Shown here: piece after piece, positions 36,086 to 44,859 of the stretch
Layout of the letters: the number at the start of each line of letters is the position of its first letter
Numbering within the stretch: the stretch's first letter is position 1
NCBI GenBank assembly: GCA_947177775.1
Contig: CAMWVS010000016.1
Span: forward strand, 1 to 53,793
From: an uncultured Prevotella sp.
GTDB taxonomy: Bacteria; Bacteroidota; Bacteroidia; Bacteroidales; Bacteroidaceae
Direction of reading: 5' to 3'
DNA: 53,793 nt
Translations under genes and position numbers: made by a program
Notes under the pieces: model-generated
Databases searched by the model: none
What the model saw: the letters and a program-made list of their open reading frames with translations, nothing else
What the model was told of the DNA's origin: nothing

Positions 36086-38131
36086 ATGAAAAATATTCTA
36101 TATGTATCGGCCGCAATACTAATGCTGACAGGATGCCACCCGAAAAGCCACACACCGGATCGCAGCCCTGAGCAGAAACAACATATACTTGAGCTTGAAG
36201 ATTCGCTGACAAATCTGTCGCCAAAAGCATCCGACATGATTGACCAGGGCATGGCCGGGGCAAAAGACAGTCTGACATGGTATGACTTCTACCTGAGAAG
36301 AGGAAAATTCTGGCTGCTGTCACAGACACCTGACTCACTCATTCCATACGCGGACAGAACCATCAGCTTCGCCGAAAGCCAGAAACCGTCGCCACGAATC
36401 AACGGACTGAAAGCCCACGCCTACGAATACAAGGCAACGCTATATCAGAGGTTCCGATCAAATCTGGATGAAGCCATACGTCTGAGAACAAAGGCATACG
36501 AAGCCATGATGGAAAGCGACAACACCGACTATCTTCCGGATATGTGTGCAAACATGGCCGACGTCTACGGGCTGAAAAACGATATGGCAATGGCGGCATC
36601 ATGGTATCGGAGGGCCTTGTTTTTGGTGGACTCGCTGAGCCTGCCGGAAACAAAGAGCATCACGCTCTATCTCGGACTGGCACACATCTACAGATGTCTC
36701 GAAGACTACGACACATCGCTGCACTACTATAACGAGACCACACGATTCTACGACAAGATGCAGCCGAACATGAAGACTTACTATCTCAACAACTTCGGAA
36801 ACTACCACTATTATCTGGGCAACTACGACAAGGCGCTAAGTCTGTTCCTGCGACTCGAAAAACAGCTCACACAATATGGAGACGAGGGAATAGACATGGC
36901 CATCTGCCGGATAAACATGGCTGACGTCTATCTCAATATCGGCGAATTCGCCAAAGCCCGCTCCTATGTTGAACGTGCCGAACACTTCTTCAGGAAACAT
37001 GGAGTCGACGTCGGTGTCTACTACGCCAACTCGGTACACATCGGAATCGCAATGAAAGAAGGACGGATGAGCGAAGTGGAGAATATCCTGCGCAGCGAAA
37101 AAGTTGCCGTACCAATGGAATACAGTCTCGTGGGCATAAGGAACAAGTATATGAGGGAATACTATAAGGCGACGGGCAACTGGCAGGCAGCATTCAGAAA
37201 TATGGAAAACGAAATCAAAGCACACGATTCCATTGCCGAGGACCGACAGCACATGCGTGCCTCGGAGATAATGCAACGGCTGAAAGAAGACACGCTCTCG
37301 CTCCACCACGCCCTGGAAATACAACGAAAGGACGCCATTCTGCGCAATACCCACATGACGACAGCAGCCCTCATAATCATCGCTGCGCTGCTCATGCTCT
37401 GGTGGGTGGCACTCTCGCGCAAACGGAAACTGCAGGTGGAAATGGACGTGATGCAACTAAAGCTGGACAACGCCCGAAACAGAATCTCGCCCCACTTCAT
37501 TTTCAACGTCCTCAACAACCGCATCAGCACCGCCGACCGCAAGGAAACGGACGAGCTGATGATGTTGGTACGCCTGATAAGAGCCAATCTGGACATCTCA
37601 CGCAACACGTTTGTCAGTCTGGACGAAGAAATGGAGTTCGTCCGCTACTACGTTGACATAGAGAAAACGATTCTGGGCGACGACTTCACGTTCACGGTAG
37701 AGGCTCCGGAAGACGACGTGCTCAGGCAGATCAGCATCCCGACCATGTTCGTCCAGATTCTCGTTGAGAACGCCATAAAGCACGGATTGCGGGGACGGGA
37801 CGGCGAAAAACGCCTCACCGTAACCATCAGACACGGAAAAGACGGCACAGACATCACCGTGGCGGACAACGGCAGAGGATTTGACATACGCTCGTCGGCA
37901 ACAAACGGAACACGCACGGGACTGGACATCATACGTCACACTATACGCATAATCAATCAGCGGATGCGCAGTGACGACATGACTTTCTCCATACACAACA
38001 GCAAAAACGCCGAAGGACAGGTGACGGGATGTATCTCCAAACTCCACATCCCCGTTTTACCCCCCCGAATATTACGAAGAAACGCATTGATAATCAGTAA
38101 CATACAAAATGATAAAAGCAATAATAATTGA
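36086..38131 (+). CDS. TPR-containing LytS-type sensor histidine kinase
   Basis: This 681-residue membrane kinase has a lipoprotein-type signal (LTGC, Cys17). A periplasmic array of tetratricopeptide-like repeats (about 50-400, e.g. MCANMADVYGLKNDMAMAASWYRRAL) follows, then one transmembrane helix (about 425-446). The C-terminus is a His_kinase/HATPase unit with the phospho-acceptor H470 in ISPHFIFNVLNN and the ATP-binding blocks VENAIKHGLRGRDG and VADNGRGFD. It should phosphorylate the LytTR regulator whose gene overlaps its 3' end by 23 bp. The TPR part is the likely sensor; its ligand is unknown. Confidence 0.9.
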   Translation: MKNILYVSAAILMLTGCHPKSHTPDRSPEQKQHILELEDSLTNLSPKASDMIDQGMAGAKDSLTWYDFYLRRGKFWLLSQTPDSLIPYADRTISFAESQKPSPRINGLKAHAYEYKATLYQRFRSNLDEAIRLRTKAYEAMMESDNTDYLPDMCANMADVYGLKNDMAMAASWYRRALFLVDSLSLPETKSITLYLGLAHIYRCLEDYDTSLHYYNETTRFYDKMQPNMKTYYLNNFGNYHYYLGNYDKALSLFLRLEKQLTQYGDEGIDMAICRINMADVYLNIGEFAKARSYVERAEHFFRKHGVDVGVYYANSVHIGIAMKEGRMSEVENILRSEKVAVPMEYSLVGIRNKYMREYYKATGNWQAAFRNMENEIKAHDSIAEDRQHMRASEIMQRLKEDTLSLHHALEIQRKDAILRNTHMTTAALIIIAALLMLWWVALSRKRKLQVEMDVMQLKLDNARNRISPHFIFNVLNNRISTADRKETDELMMLVRLIRANLDISRNTFVSLDEEMEFVRYYVDIEKTILGDDFTFTVEAPEDDVLRQISIPTMFVQILVENAIKHGLRGRDGEKRLTVTIRHGKDGTDITVADNGRGFDIRSSATNGTRTGLDIIRHTIRIINQRMRSDDMTFSIHNSKNAEGQVTGCISKLHIPVLPPRILRRNALIISNIQNDKSNNN

Positions 38132-38861
38132 TGATGAGAAGTTGGCGATAGACACCTTGTCGGACAGGTTGAAAGCCTTTACAGACATAGAAATAGTCGG
38201 CACGGCCCAGAAAGCACAGACCGGACTGAAGATGGTCAGCGAGCTCAAGCCCGACGTGCTCTTCCTTGATGTGGAGATGCCGGAAATGTCAGGGCTTGAT
38301 TTCCTCGAACAGATGGACTATACGGAAAACAACTGCGACATAGTCATGTGTACGGCATACGACGACTACATGCTGCCGTCGTTCCGCAGCAATGCCTTCG
38401 ACTTTCTTCTGAAACCGGTTGACCCCAAGGAACTGGAAATCGTGATACAACGTCTGTCTGTGAACAAGGAGAAGAAACGAAAAGCAACCGCCACGGGAGA
38501 CAATGTCAGAAAACAGGACGAGGAAAATTTCATCTTCTACACAAACGCCATAGACTTCCGACTGGTGCGCATAAAGGACATCGGCATCTTCCAGTATAAC
38601 CACGATCTCCGCTCGTGGGAGGTCATTGTGGCCGGCCGCAAGGAACCCATCAAACTCAAACGGAGCATAACCAACGACCAGATTCTGGAATTGGACCGCA
38701 ACTTCGGACAAGTGAACCAGAAGTATATCATCAATATCAGATATCTGCTGGAAGTGAAAGACAATTTCTGCAAATTCTACCCGCCGTTCGACGAGATTGA
38801 CTATGTCAAGGTGGGACGCTTCTTCCGCAAGAGATTCATAGAACGGTTCAACAGGCTCTAA
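38109..38861 (+). CDS. LytTR-family response regulator
   Basis: This 250-residue cytoplasmic transcription regulator has a receiver domain (1-120) with acidic residues D8 and D9, the phospho-acceptor D54 (FLDVEMPEMSG), the T in MCTAYDDY and the conserved Lys in FLLKPVDP. A LytTR DNA-binding domain (about 140-250: FIFYTNAIDFRLVRIKDIGIFQYN to YVKVGRFFRKRFIERF) follows. It is the partner of the overlapping kinase gene. LytTR regulators bind pairs of short direct repeats; a likely target could be the propeller lipoprotein gene downstream, but no such sites were identified. Confidence 0.93.
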   Translation: MIKAIIIDDEKLAIDTLSDRLKAFTDIEIVGTAQKAQTGLKMVSELKPDVLFLDVEMPEMSGLDFLEQMDYTENNCDIVMCTAYDDYMLPSFRSNAFDFLLKPVDPKELEIVIQRLSVNKEKKRKATATGDNVRKQDEENFIFYTNAIDFRLVRIKDIGIFQYNHDLRSWEVIVAGRKEPIKLKRSITNDQILELDRNFGQVNQKYIINIRYLLEVKDNFCKFYPPFDEIDYVKVGRFFRKRFIERFNRL

Positions 38862-39107
38862 CGGCCTCACGACCCACACGGCCGTACTGCCCCGGAACAG
38901 CAGCAAGACTGGCTGGAAACCACAGGAAGCCTGTTCCGAAACAGCAAAAGGCTTCTTTCCGGACAGCAAAAGAATATCTCCGGAATCACAGTATGATTTT
39001 TCCGGCGGGAGATACTGCATGCACCATTTTTTTCGACCGTCCATACTCTATTTCAAACCAAGTATGCCGACTGGACATACAAGCATTCTCTTCATGCGGA
39101 AAGGGCG

Positions 39108-39139
39108 CTTGCCATTCTGAACATTTTTACTTAAATTTG
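39108..39139 (+). promoter_or_regulatory. Promoter of a candidate small RNA
   Basis: CTTG at 39108-39111, a 20-bp spacer and TAAATTTG at 39132-39139 make a good promoter with no gene behind it before a terminator at 39231. Confidence 0.6.
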
Positions 39140-39146
39140 CATACGG

Positions 39147-39271
39147 AAACGCATTCATAACAAACAAGACACCAGGGCTTTGCACCGATACGTGCAACGG
39201 GAAATGATAACGCATTCTATATAATTTCTGACAACGTGCTACTGATGCTCAAAGGTAGCACGTTGTTTTTT
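39147..39271 (+). ncRNA. Candidate intergenic small RNA (about 125 nt)
   Basis: A promoter at 39108-39139 and a strong terminator at 39231-39271 frame about 125 nt with no ORF longer than five codons. The gap 38862-39399 is otherwise gene-free. The start is predicted at about 8 nt after the -7 box. No known RNA family was recognised. It lies between the LytTR regulator and the propeller lipoprotein gene, which has a promoter of its own. Confidence 0.45.
39231..39271 (+). terminator. Strong Rho-independent terminator
   Basis: ACAACGTGCTAC pairs perfectly with GTAGCACGTTGT over a 12-nt loop and is followed by TTTTT. There is no coding gene just upstream, since the regulator ends 370 bp earlier. 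Confidence 0.9.
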
Positions 39272-39354
39272 ACGCACTGACAACACAAAGACAATAAGTT
39301 CTCCATTACGATAAAGAAAAAGAACAAAAATGAAGCTTTTCAAAAGAAAATGCG

Positions 39355-39362
39355 TACCTTTG
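39355..39362 (+). promoter_or_regulatory. Promoter -7 box of the propeller lipoprotein gene
   Basis: TACCTTTG, 37 bp before the ATG at 39400. Confidence 0.65.
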
Positions 39363-39399
39363 CACTCGTATTTGACCTATACGGTAATACCAAAAGACC

Positions 39400-42300
39400 A
39401 TGGACAGACTTTGCTTTCACACGACATTAGCGCTCCTTCTGGCCATAATTCTGGCAGGATGCGAAGAGAGCGGCAAACCAAAAACACTTGGAGAGAAAGA
39501 AATCTATTTTGATGACAAACTGGCCTCGGTTTCTCCTGACGGCGATTCGGCATGCTGGATCGGCAGCGAGACAGGCGACATCTGGTACTTCAGCGAAAAC
39601 GAACGCAGGACATACAACATCGGAACGGACCGCATATATAAAGTCGTTCCTGACCGCACACAGGAAAACCATTCGGAATTCTGGTTAGGCATACGCAACT
39701 CCGGACTTCAGAAATGGACCGTGAAGGACGGAAATCCGGTGATGCTCGCCTGCTATCACATAGCCAACAAGAACGACAAGTATTCCGTCTACGACATCCT
39801 TACGGACGGAGACATGGTCTATGCGGCCACCAGCCAGGGTCTATATAGCATGAAGCGTGACGACGCTGAGCCGGCACTGATATACCCCGAGCCATCCAGC
39901 GAGACAGCACGGAAAGGCAAGCCTATGATGGTCAGCAGTCTCTGTCTCAACGGAAACGAGCTTCTTGCCTGTTCGCAGGACGGCCTCATCAAGTTCAATA
40001 CGTCCACACACAGCGTCACTGTTCTCCACGCCGGCATGCCAATCCACAGCGTAGACACCTGTGACGGACACATCTATTCCCTGACTGAAGGACGTCTGTT
40101 CATCGACAGCACAAACACATCGGCACTACAGGAAGTCCCCATCACATTCTCGACGCGCTATCACCGCAAAATCAACGGCACCCACTATTTCATAAGGAGC
40201 AACCACATTGTGCTCAGCGAGAATCTACGCGAATTCATTTCTGTTCCGCTGCGCCACAAGGTGCCACAATTCAGCAGCAGCATCCTATGCACAGGAAGAC
40301 GCGACGGCTTCACACTGCTCGTCACGGAAAACGCCCTGTGGCACATTCCACAACATATCGGCGTATTCAACGTCAACGGAGAAATAGTGGCCTCATGCTC
40401 CGACGGGGACTGCATGTACTTCCTCAACTCCGCCAACGAACTGTTCTGTATGAACAACGGGGACACGACGGCAGACAAGATATACGATTTGCCGGAGGGA
40501 GAGACCGTCAGCGACATAATGGCTGCCGACGGACGTCTCTATTGTATCAGCAACGGAAACTGTCTTCTTGGTCTCGACGTCCACGACAGCTACCTTCAGA
40601 ACGGACTGCTCAGCAAGGCAGAGACGGTCTATCAGTCGTCAACGAAAATAACTTCGGCCTGCATCTGCAACACCGACGATGGCCACCGCGTATATCTCGG
40701 CATACAAGACGAACTGATTGTCATTGCTGACGACGGACGCACAGACACAGTCACAGCACTCAGCGGCAAATACATCACCTCCTTCCACACATCGGACGTA
40801 GGCGACCCCGTCTATCTGTCAACACTCAACAACGGCGTGTTCTGCGGCAGCGAAAAGGAATTCAGCCAAATGGACAATACGTCGGACGTTCCGTTCATAC
40901 GCGACATCGCCGTAACCGGAGAACACATACCGATGCTTATGATGCTGACAAACCACAGCCTCATCCTCTCCGAAAGTCAGGACACGATTGACGCCAAAGG
41001 ATTCAACAAACTCCTTTACGTCAACGACAGTCTGTTCTACGCGCTACCGGAGACAGGAGTGCGCGAATATACCGTCAGCAACGGACATGTGGAACTACAG
41101 GGCGAATACTATGGCGACATACACTTCAATCCTCAGGCATCATTTGTCAACGGAGACCACATATATCTCGGGTCCGACATCGGCGTGCTGACCATTACGG
41201 CAGGCAACATCAGCAACGCCCGATGGGTGGAATTCCGTTCCGACGCTCCGAATATCCGCATGATGGGCGTAATCATTGGATTTGGATTCCTGCTGCTCGT
41301 AGTGACGGCCGTTGCCGTGAAGAAACGAAACGACAGCCGGCGCAGAATGCTACGCATCCACATAGACGACCTCTACAACCGGCTGGAAGGACTCACCGCG
41401 ATGGCTGCCGTCACAGGAAATGAAGAGGACGCCAGGCTCGTGGAGGAATTGCGCCGCGAAACGGTCTCATTGAATACGAAGAAGCACAACGCCGCGACAA
41501 ACATTTCCGACCTGTCAAAACGGATCATGCGCAAGAATCGCGACATGGGCCTCGCCATTTCCAAACATCTCCACCATCAGACAGAAGCCATCAAGAACTA
41601 CGATTCCTATGACCGCGCCATACTACTCGATGAGTGTCATAAGGCAATGGCATCGGGTGACACCGAGTTTATCATGGAACAGCTCGGCCGTAATGCCGCA
41701 TGGCTGAAACGCATGGAGGAAGTGACGGTTATCATCAGAGACTGCCGCAACGACATGGCCGGAACACAGGAAATTGACGGCGTCAACGACGGGCTGGCCG
41801 CAGAGACAGAACGCCTGGCCGACGCTCTTCTCCACCAGCCGCTTGACAGTCTGGATACGGAACTGCGACAACTGGAAGAACGCTATAGGTCCGTATTCAC
41901 AGACGAAGCCCTAAAGCGAATCGACACGTTCATAGAAATGCGGACCAACCTCATCACTGACGTTCCGGCAGAACTGTATGATGACATTTCGGCGGCTCTC
42001 GTGGCACAGATTCACGACCTGCGTTCAACCATAAAACACCGCAAACGGCCCGATTTTCTGCGAGACCTTTACAACATCAACTGCCGCATAAGCCAGATTA
42101 TCACCCGCAGACAGTTGGCCGACACTATGGATGAATACTGCCGCATGCGCATGAATGTCATCAACGACAGCGACAAGCGCACTTCTTCAGCCGACTCGTC
42201 GCTCGAGATAGAGATAGCCGACCACACACAGGCTATAACCGAACGCATTGAACAACTTATAGCCAACCTATACGCACTCATGAAGGAGACTGACGCCACA

Positions 42301-42546
42301 GTCATCACAGACATGCTGCGTCTGACTGACCTGACCAGACAATCGGCACGCGTGTTGGCGCTGCTCATAGCCCGTCCTTCGACCGAGCGCAGCCTCCTCA
42401 CGGGAATGCTCGGAATGTTCGGAAACATGTCGCCTGTCATTAGTCGTCTGAGAAACAACAAGATCAGACCGGCACGCGAACAGCTTGTTGCCTACGCAAA
42501 GGCACATCCGTCAAGCATGGTGCCTTACATCCTCGCCCTGGCCTGA
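39400..42546 (+). CDS. Propeller-type sensor-like lipoprotein with membrane helix and cytoplasmic coiled coil
   Basis: This 1048-residue protein has a lipoprotein signal (LAGC, Cys21). About 590 residues follow with repeated beta-propeller-like blades (VSPDGDSACWIGSETGDIWYFS, VYDILTDGDMVYAATSQGLYSM, ADGRLYCISNGNCLLGLD). One transmembrane helix (about 621-642, MMGVIIGFGFLLLVVTAVAV) is followed by RKRND-type basic residues. About 400 mostly helical, coiled-coil-like cytoplasmic residues end the protein. The outside half resembles the sensor part of hybrid two-component systems, but no kinase, receiver or DNA-binding domain follows. It lies beside a kinase/regulator pair and could feed signals to it. 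Function unknown. Confidence 0.72.
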   Translation: MDRLCFHTTLALLLAIILAGCEESGKPKTLGEKEIYFDDKLASVSPDGDSACWIGSETGDIWYFSENERRTYNIGTDRIYKVVPDRTQENHSEFWLGIRNSGLQKWTVKDGNPVMLACYHIANKNDKYSVYDILTDGDMVYAATSQGLYSMKRDDAEPALIYPEPSSETARKGKPMMVSSLCLNGNELLACSQDGLIKFNTSTHSVTVLHAGMPIHSVDTCDGHIYSLTEGRLFIDSTNTSALQEVPITFSTRYHRKINGTHYFIRSNHIVLSENLREFISVPLRHKVPQFSSSILCTGRRDGFTLLVTENALWHIPQHIGVFNVNGEIVASCSDGDCMYFLNSANELFCMNNGDTTADKIYDLPEGETVSDIMAADGRLYCISNGNCLLGLDVHDSYLQNGLLSKAETVYQSSTKITSACICNTDDGHRVYLGIQDELIVIADDGRTDTVTALSGKYITSFHTSDVGDPVYLSTLNNGVFCGSEKEFSQMDNTSDVPFIRDIAVTGEHIPMLMMLTNHSLILSESQDTIDAKGFNKLLYVNDSLFYALPETGVREYTVSNGHVELQGEYYGDIHFNPQASFVNGDHIYLGSDIGVLTITAGNISNARWVEFRSDAPNIRMMGVIIGFGFLLLVVTAVAVKKRNDSRRRMLRIHIDDLYNRLEGLTAMAAVTGNEEDARLVEELRRETVSLNTKKHNAATNISDLSKRIMRKNRDMGLAISKHLHHQTEAIKNYDSYDRAILLDECHKAMASGDTEFIMEQLGRNAAWLKRMEEVTVIIRDCRNDMAGTQEIDGVNDGLAAETERLADALLHQPLDSLDTELRQLEERYRSVFTDEALKRIDTFIEMRTNLITDVPAELYDDISAALVAQIHDLRSTIKHRKRPDFLRDLYNINCRISQIITRRQLADTMDEYCRMRMNVINDSDKRTSSADSSLEIEIADHTQAITERIEQLIANLYALMKETDATVITDMLRLTDLTRQSARVLALLIARPSTERSLLTGMLGMFGNMSPVISRLRNNKIRPAREQLVAYAKAHPSSMVPYILALA

Positions 42547-42598
42547 CATCGGACTTCCATACGCGAGCTCTACATTAGATACAATTATATATATATGG

Positions 42599-42665
42599 TT
42601 TTCCGGCCTGACAGGATGCCACCGCGGATTGAATATCCGTTATGGTATCCTGTCAGGCCGGAAAA
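42599..42665. terminator. Long hairpin between two genes
   Basis: Perfect 19-bp arms (starting TTTTCCGGCCTGACAGGA at 42599, mirrored at 42647-42665) extend inwards with mismatches to about 28 bp. A- and T-rich ends suit termination on either strand. Confidence 0.75.
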
Positions 42666-42767
42666 GTTCTTAAATCGTGATTGCAACACTAAAGACGGCC
42701 TATTGTGGATTTACGCTATTCTTTCACAAAAAATGTTGTTTGCAACCGGATTGCAACCGATTTGCAC

Positions 42768-42775
42768 TACCTTTG
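42768..42775 (+). promoter_or_regulatory. Promoter -7 box of the CDF gene
   Basis: TACCTTTG, 31 bp before the ATG at 42807. It shows that the start is 42807 and not further up. Confidence 0.65.
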
Positions 42776-42806
42776 CCGCAAGAACAATAACAAACAATAC
42801 ACCGAT

Positions 42807-43730
42807 ATGGGAAATCACAATCACCAACACCATCACCACCACGCTGCGGCGGGAGAAATGAAATCGCTCAACGGCGTGTTCATCTTCGCCATCCTGCTCA
42901 ATCTTCTTTTCGTCGGTATCGAAGCGGCAGTTGGGTTCTTCCACAACTCGCTGTCCCTGCTGTCGGACGCCGGACACAATCTGAGCGACGTCTTTTCGCT
43001 CATTCTCGTGCTGTTCTCGTTCTATCTTCTGCGCGTCCACAGCACCAAGCGCTATTCCTACGGACTTAAGAAGAGCACGGTGCTCATCTCCCTGCTCAAC
43101 GCCATCATACTCCTCGTTGCCGTCGGGGCAATCATCATCGAGAGTATCCACAAGTTTGCCGAACCCGTTGAAGTTGACGGTGCGGCCGTCTCGTGGACTG
43201 CACTGGCAGGAATCGTGGTCAACGGACTGACCGTCCTGCTGCTCATGCGCGGACAGAAGAGTGACATCAACGTGCGCGGAGCGTTCCTCCACATGGTTGC
43301 CGACACGCTCGTCAGCGTCGGCGTGGTTGTTTCCGGCGTGGCCATAACGCTGACGGGATGGAACGTAATCGACCCGATTGTCTCGCTCATAATCGCCGCC
43401 GTAATCATCTTCTCAACATGGAATCTGCTCTCCGAAAGCCTCAGACTATCGCTCGACGGCACTCCCGAGTCCATAGATCCCGATGCCGTTGTCGCCCTCA
43501 TGGCCGGGACCGAAGGCGTCCGAGAGGTACATCATGTGCATATCTGGGCCATAAGCACAACACAAAATGCGCTGACGGCCCACCTCGTGGTGGACGACGT
43601 CAGCGCAATGGAAAAGGTGAAAGACGATGTCCGGGAAAAACTCCGCGGCGCGGGAATTGCCCACGCTACGCTGGAGACTGAGGCCGTCGGCTGTCACTGT
43701 CATGAACATGACTGCCACTGTGGTGGATGA
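42807..43730 (+). CDS. Cation diffusion facilitator (zinc-type metal exporter)
   Basis: This 307-residue inner-membrane metal/proton antiporter exports Zn2+ or similar ions. A His-rich N-terminus (MGNHNHQHHHHH) precedes six transmembrane helices. Metal-site residues lie in LLSDAGHNLSDVFSL (helix 2) and FLHMVADTLVSVGVV (helix 5). The C-terminal cytoplasmic domain (about 215-307, VREVHHVHIWAIS) ends in a Cys/His-rich tail (CHCHEHDCHCGG). The tail overlaps the 3' end of the convergent EamA gene by 65 bp, so both termini are metal-binding and one is encoded in a shared stretch. Confidence 0.92.
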   Translation: MGNHNHQHHHHHAAAGEMKSLNGVFIFAILLNLLFVGIEAAVGFFHNSLSLLSDAGHNLSDVFSLILVLFSFYLLRVHSTKRYSYGLKKSTVLISLLNAIILLVAVGAIIIESIHKFAEPVEVDGAAVSWTALAGIVVNGLTVLLLMRGQKSDINVRGAFLHMVADTLVSVGVVVSGVAITLTGWNVIDPIVSLIIAAVIIFSTWNLLSESLRLSLDGTPESIDPDAVVALMAGTEGVREVHHVHIWAISTTQNALTAHLVVDDVSAMEKVKDDVREKLRGAGIAHATLETEAVGCHCHEHDCHCGG

Positions 43731-44610
43731 GCCTCACGAGAAGCGGGCGCGCTATGACGAGCAGCACGGCAACAAGAATCAGCAGCGCACCGCTGACAAT
43801 ACGCACGGTGAGCCGCTCGCCAAAGACCGTGACGCCGATGATGAGTGCCGTCACCGGCTCCAGCGCACCGATGATGGCGCTGAAGGTCGGTCCGACGTTT
43901 TTGATGGCGATATTGATGAACAGTATCGGGATGACCGTCGGGATGAGGGCCATGCCAACGACGTTGAACCAGGCCACCGGCGTTGACGGAACGGCACACA
44001 GACGCGTGCCGAAGGACGTGAACAGCCAGAACGTGACCGCCCCAACAATGAGCATCCACAGCGTCATCCGGGACGACGGAACACGGCTGAGAGCAGAATG
44101 GTCTGCACCAACGATATAGACGGCATAACACAGACTGGAAGCCATGACGAGCAGCAGTCCGCGCATGCTAATCTCCCCGCTGCCGTCACCACGGCACAGA
44201 AGGGCGACGCCGGCCGTGGCCATCATGATGCAGCCGTAGGTCAGCAGCGACGCCCGCTCGTGGAAGAACAGCATCATTATCACGGCGACGAGAATCGGAT
44301 AGATGAACAGTATGGAACAGGCAACACCGGCATCCATATACATGAAGCTCTCATAAAGGGTATGGGAGGACAGGGCGAATATCAGACCGCCCAACGCCAA
44401 AGGTAGGGCTTCGCGCCGGCTGACACCGATTTTCATTCCGCGAAGCCTGAAGACGGCGGCAAGTATGACCGTCGCAATGGCATAACGGTAGAACAGCACG
44501 GACTCAACGTCCATGCCACAGGCAAAAAGATTGAGCGAAAAAAGAGGATTCATGCCGTAGGCCACGGCTGCCACTACGCCACATACAGCGCCCCGGGTTG
44601 CTGATTTCAT
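43666..44610 (-). CDS. EamA/DMT-family transporter
   Basis: This 314-residue inner-membrane protein has ten predicted helices in two EamA repeats (about 5-140 and 148-290). Typical blocks are ALPLALGGLIFALSSHTLYESFMYMDAGVACSILFIYPILVAVIMM in repeat one and VGPTFSAIIGALEPVTALIIGVTVFGERL in repeat two. Drug/metabolite transporters of this kind export amino acids or other small molecules. The substrate cannot be read. Its last 21 codons are antisense to the CDF tail. Promoter at 44655-44648. Confidence 0.9.
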   Translation of the reverse strand: MKSATRGAVCGVVAAVAYGMNPLFSLNLFACGMDVESVLFYRYAIATVILAAVFRLRGMKIGVSRREALPLALGGLIFALSSHTLYESFMYMDAGVACSILFIYPILVAVIMMLFFHERASLLTYGCIMMATAGVALLCRGDGSGEISMRGLLLVMASSLCYAVYIVGADHSALSRVPSSRMTLWMLIVGAVTFWLFTSFGTRLCAVPSTPVAWFNVVGMALIPTVIPILFINIAIKNVGPTFSAIIGALEPVTALIIGVTVFGERLTVRIVSGALLILVAVLLVIARPLLVRLIHHSGSHVHDSDSRRPQSPA

Positions 44611-44647
44611 ATATCTTCAACGTTATATTTCCATGATTTTTCGAGTG

Positions 44648-44655
44648 CAAAGGTA
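44648..44655 (-). promoter_or_regulatory. Promoter -7 box of the EamA gene
   Basis: TACCTTTG on the minus strand, 37 bp before the ATG at 44610. Confidence 0.65.
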
Positions 44656-44770
44656 ACTAAAAATCCATCACGTTGACATCTTTATCGCATAAAAGCACAA
44701 TGTCCGGCACTCTTTTTCTTATGATCGACGGAAGATAATCACAACCCCGCTACAACGTGAGAGCAGACAA

Positions 44771-44813
44771 GAAAAGGGCGGAGAAGCGGCATTGTCGCCA
44801 CTTTCTCCGCCCT
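44771..44813 (-). terminator. Terminator of the beta-barrel gene
   Basis: Read leftwards, AGGGCGGAGAA (44813-44803) pairs with TTCTCCGCCCT (44785-44775) and runs into TTTTC. It begins 47 bp after the stop at 44860. Confidence 0.85.
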
Positions 44814-44859
44814 CAATGTGCGTATGTGTCTTAAAGAAAACTTTTATATAGTCACTTTC

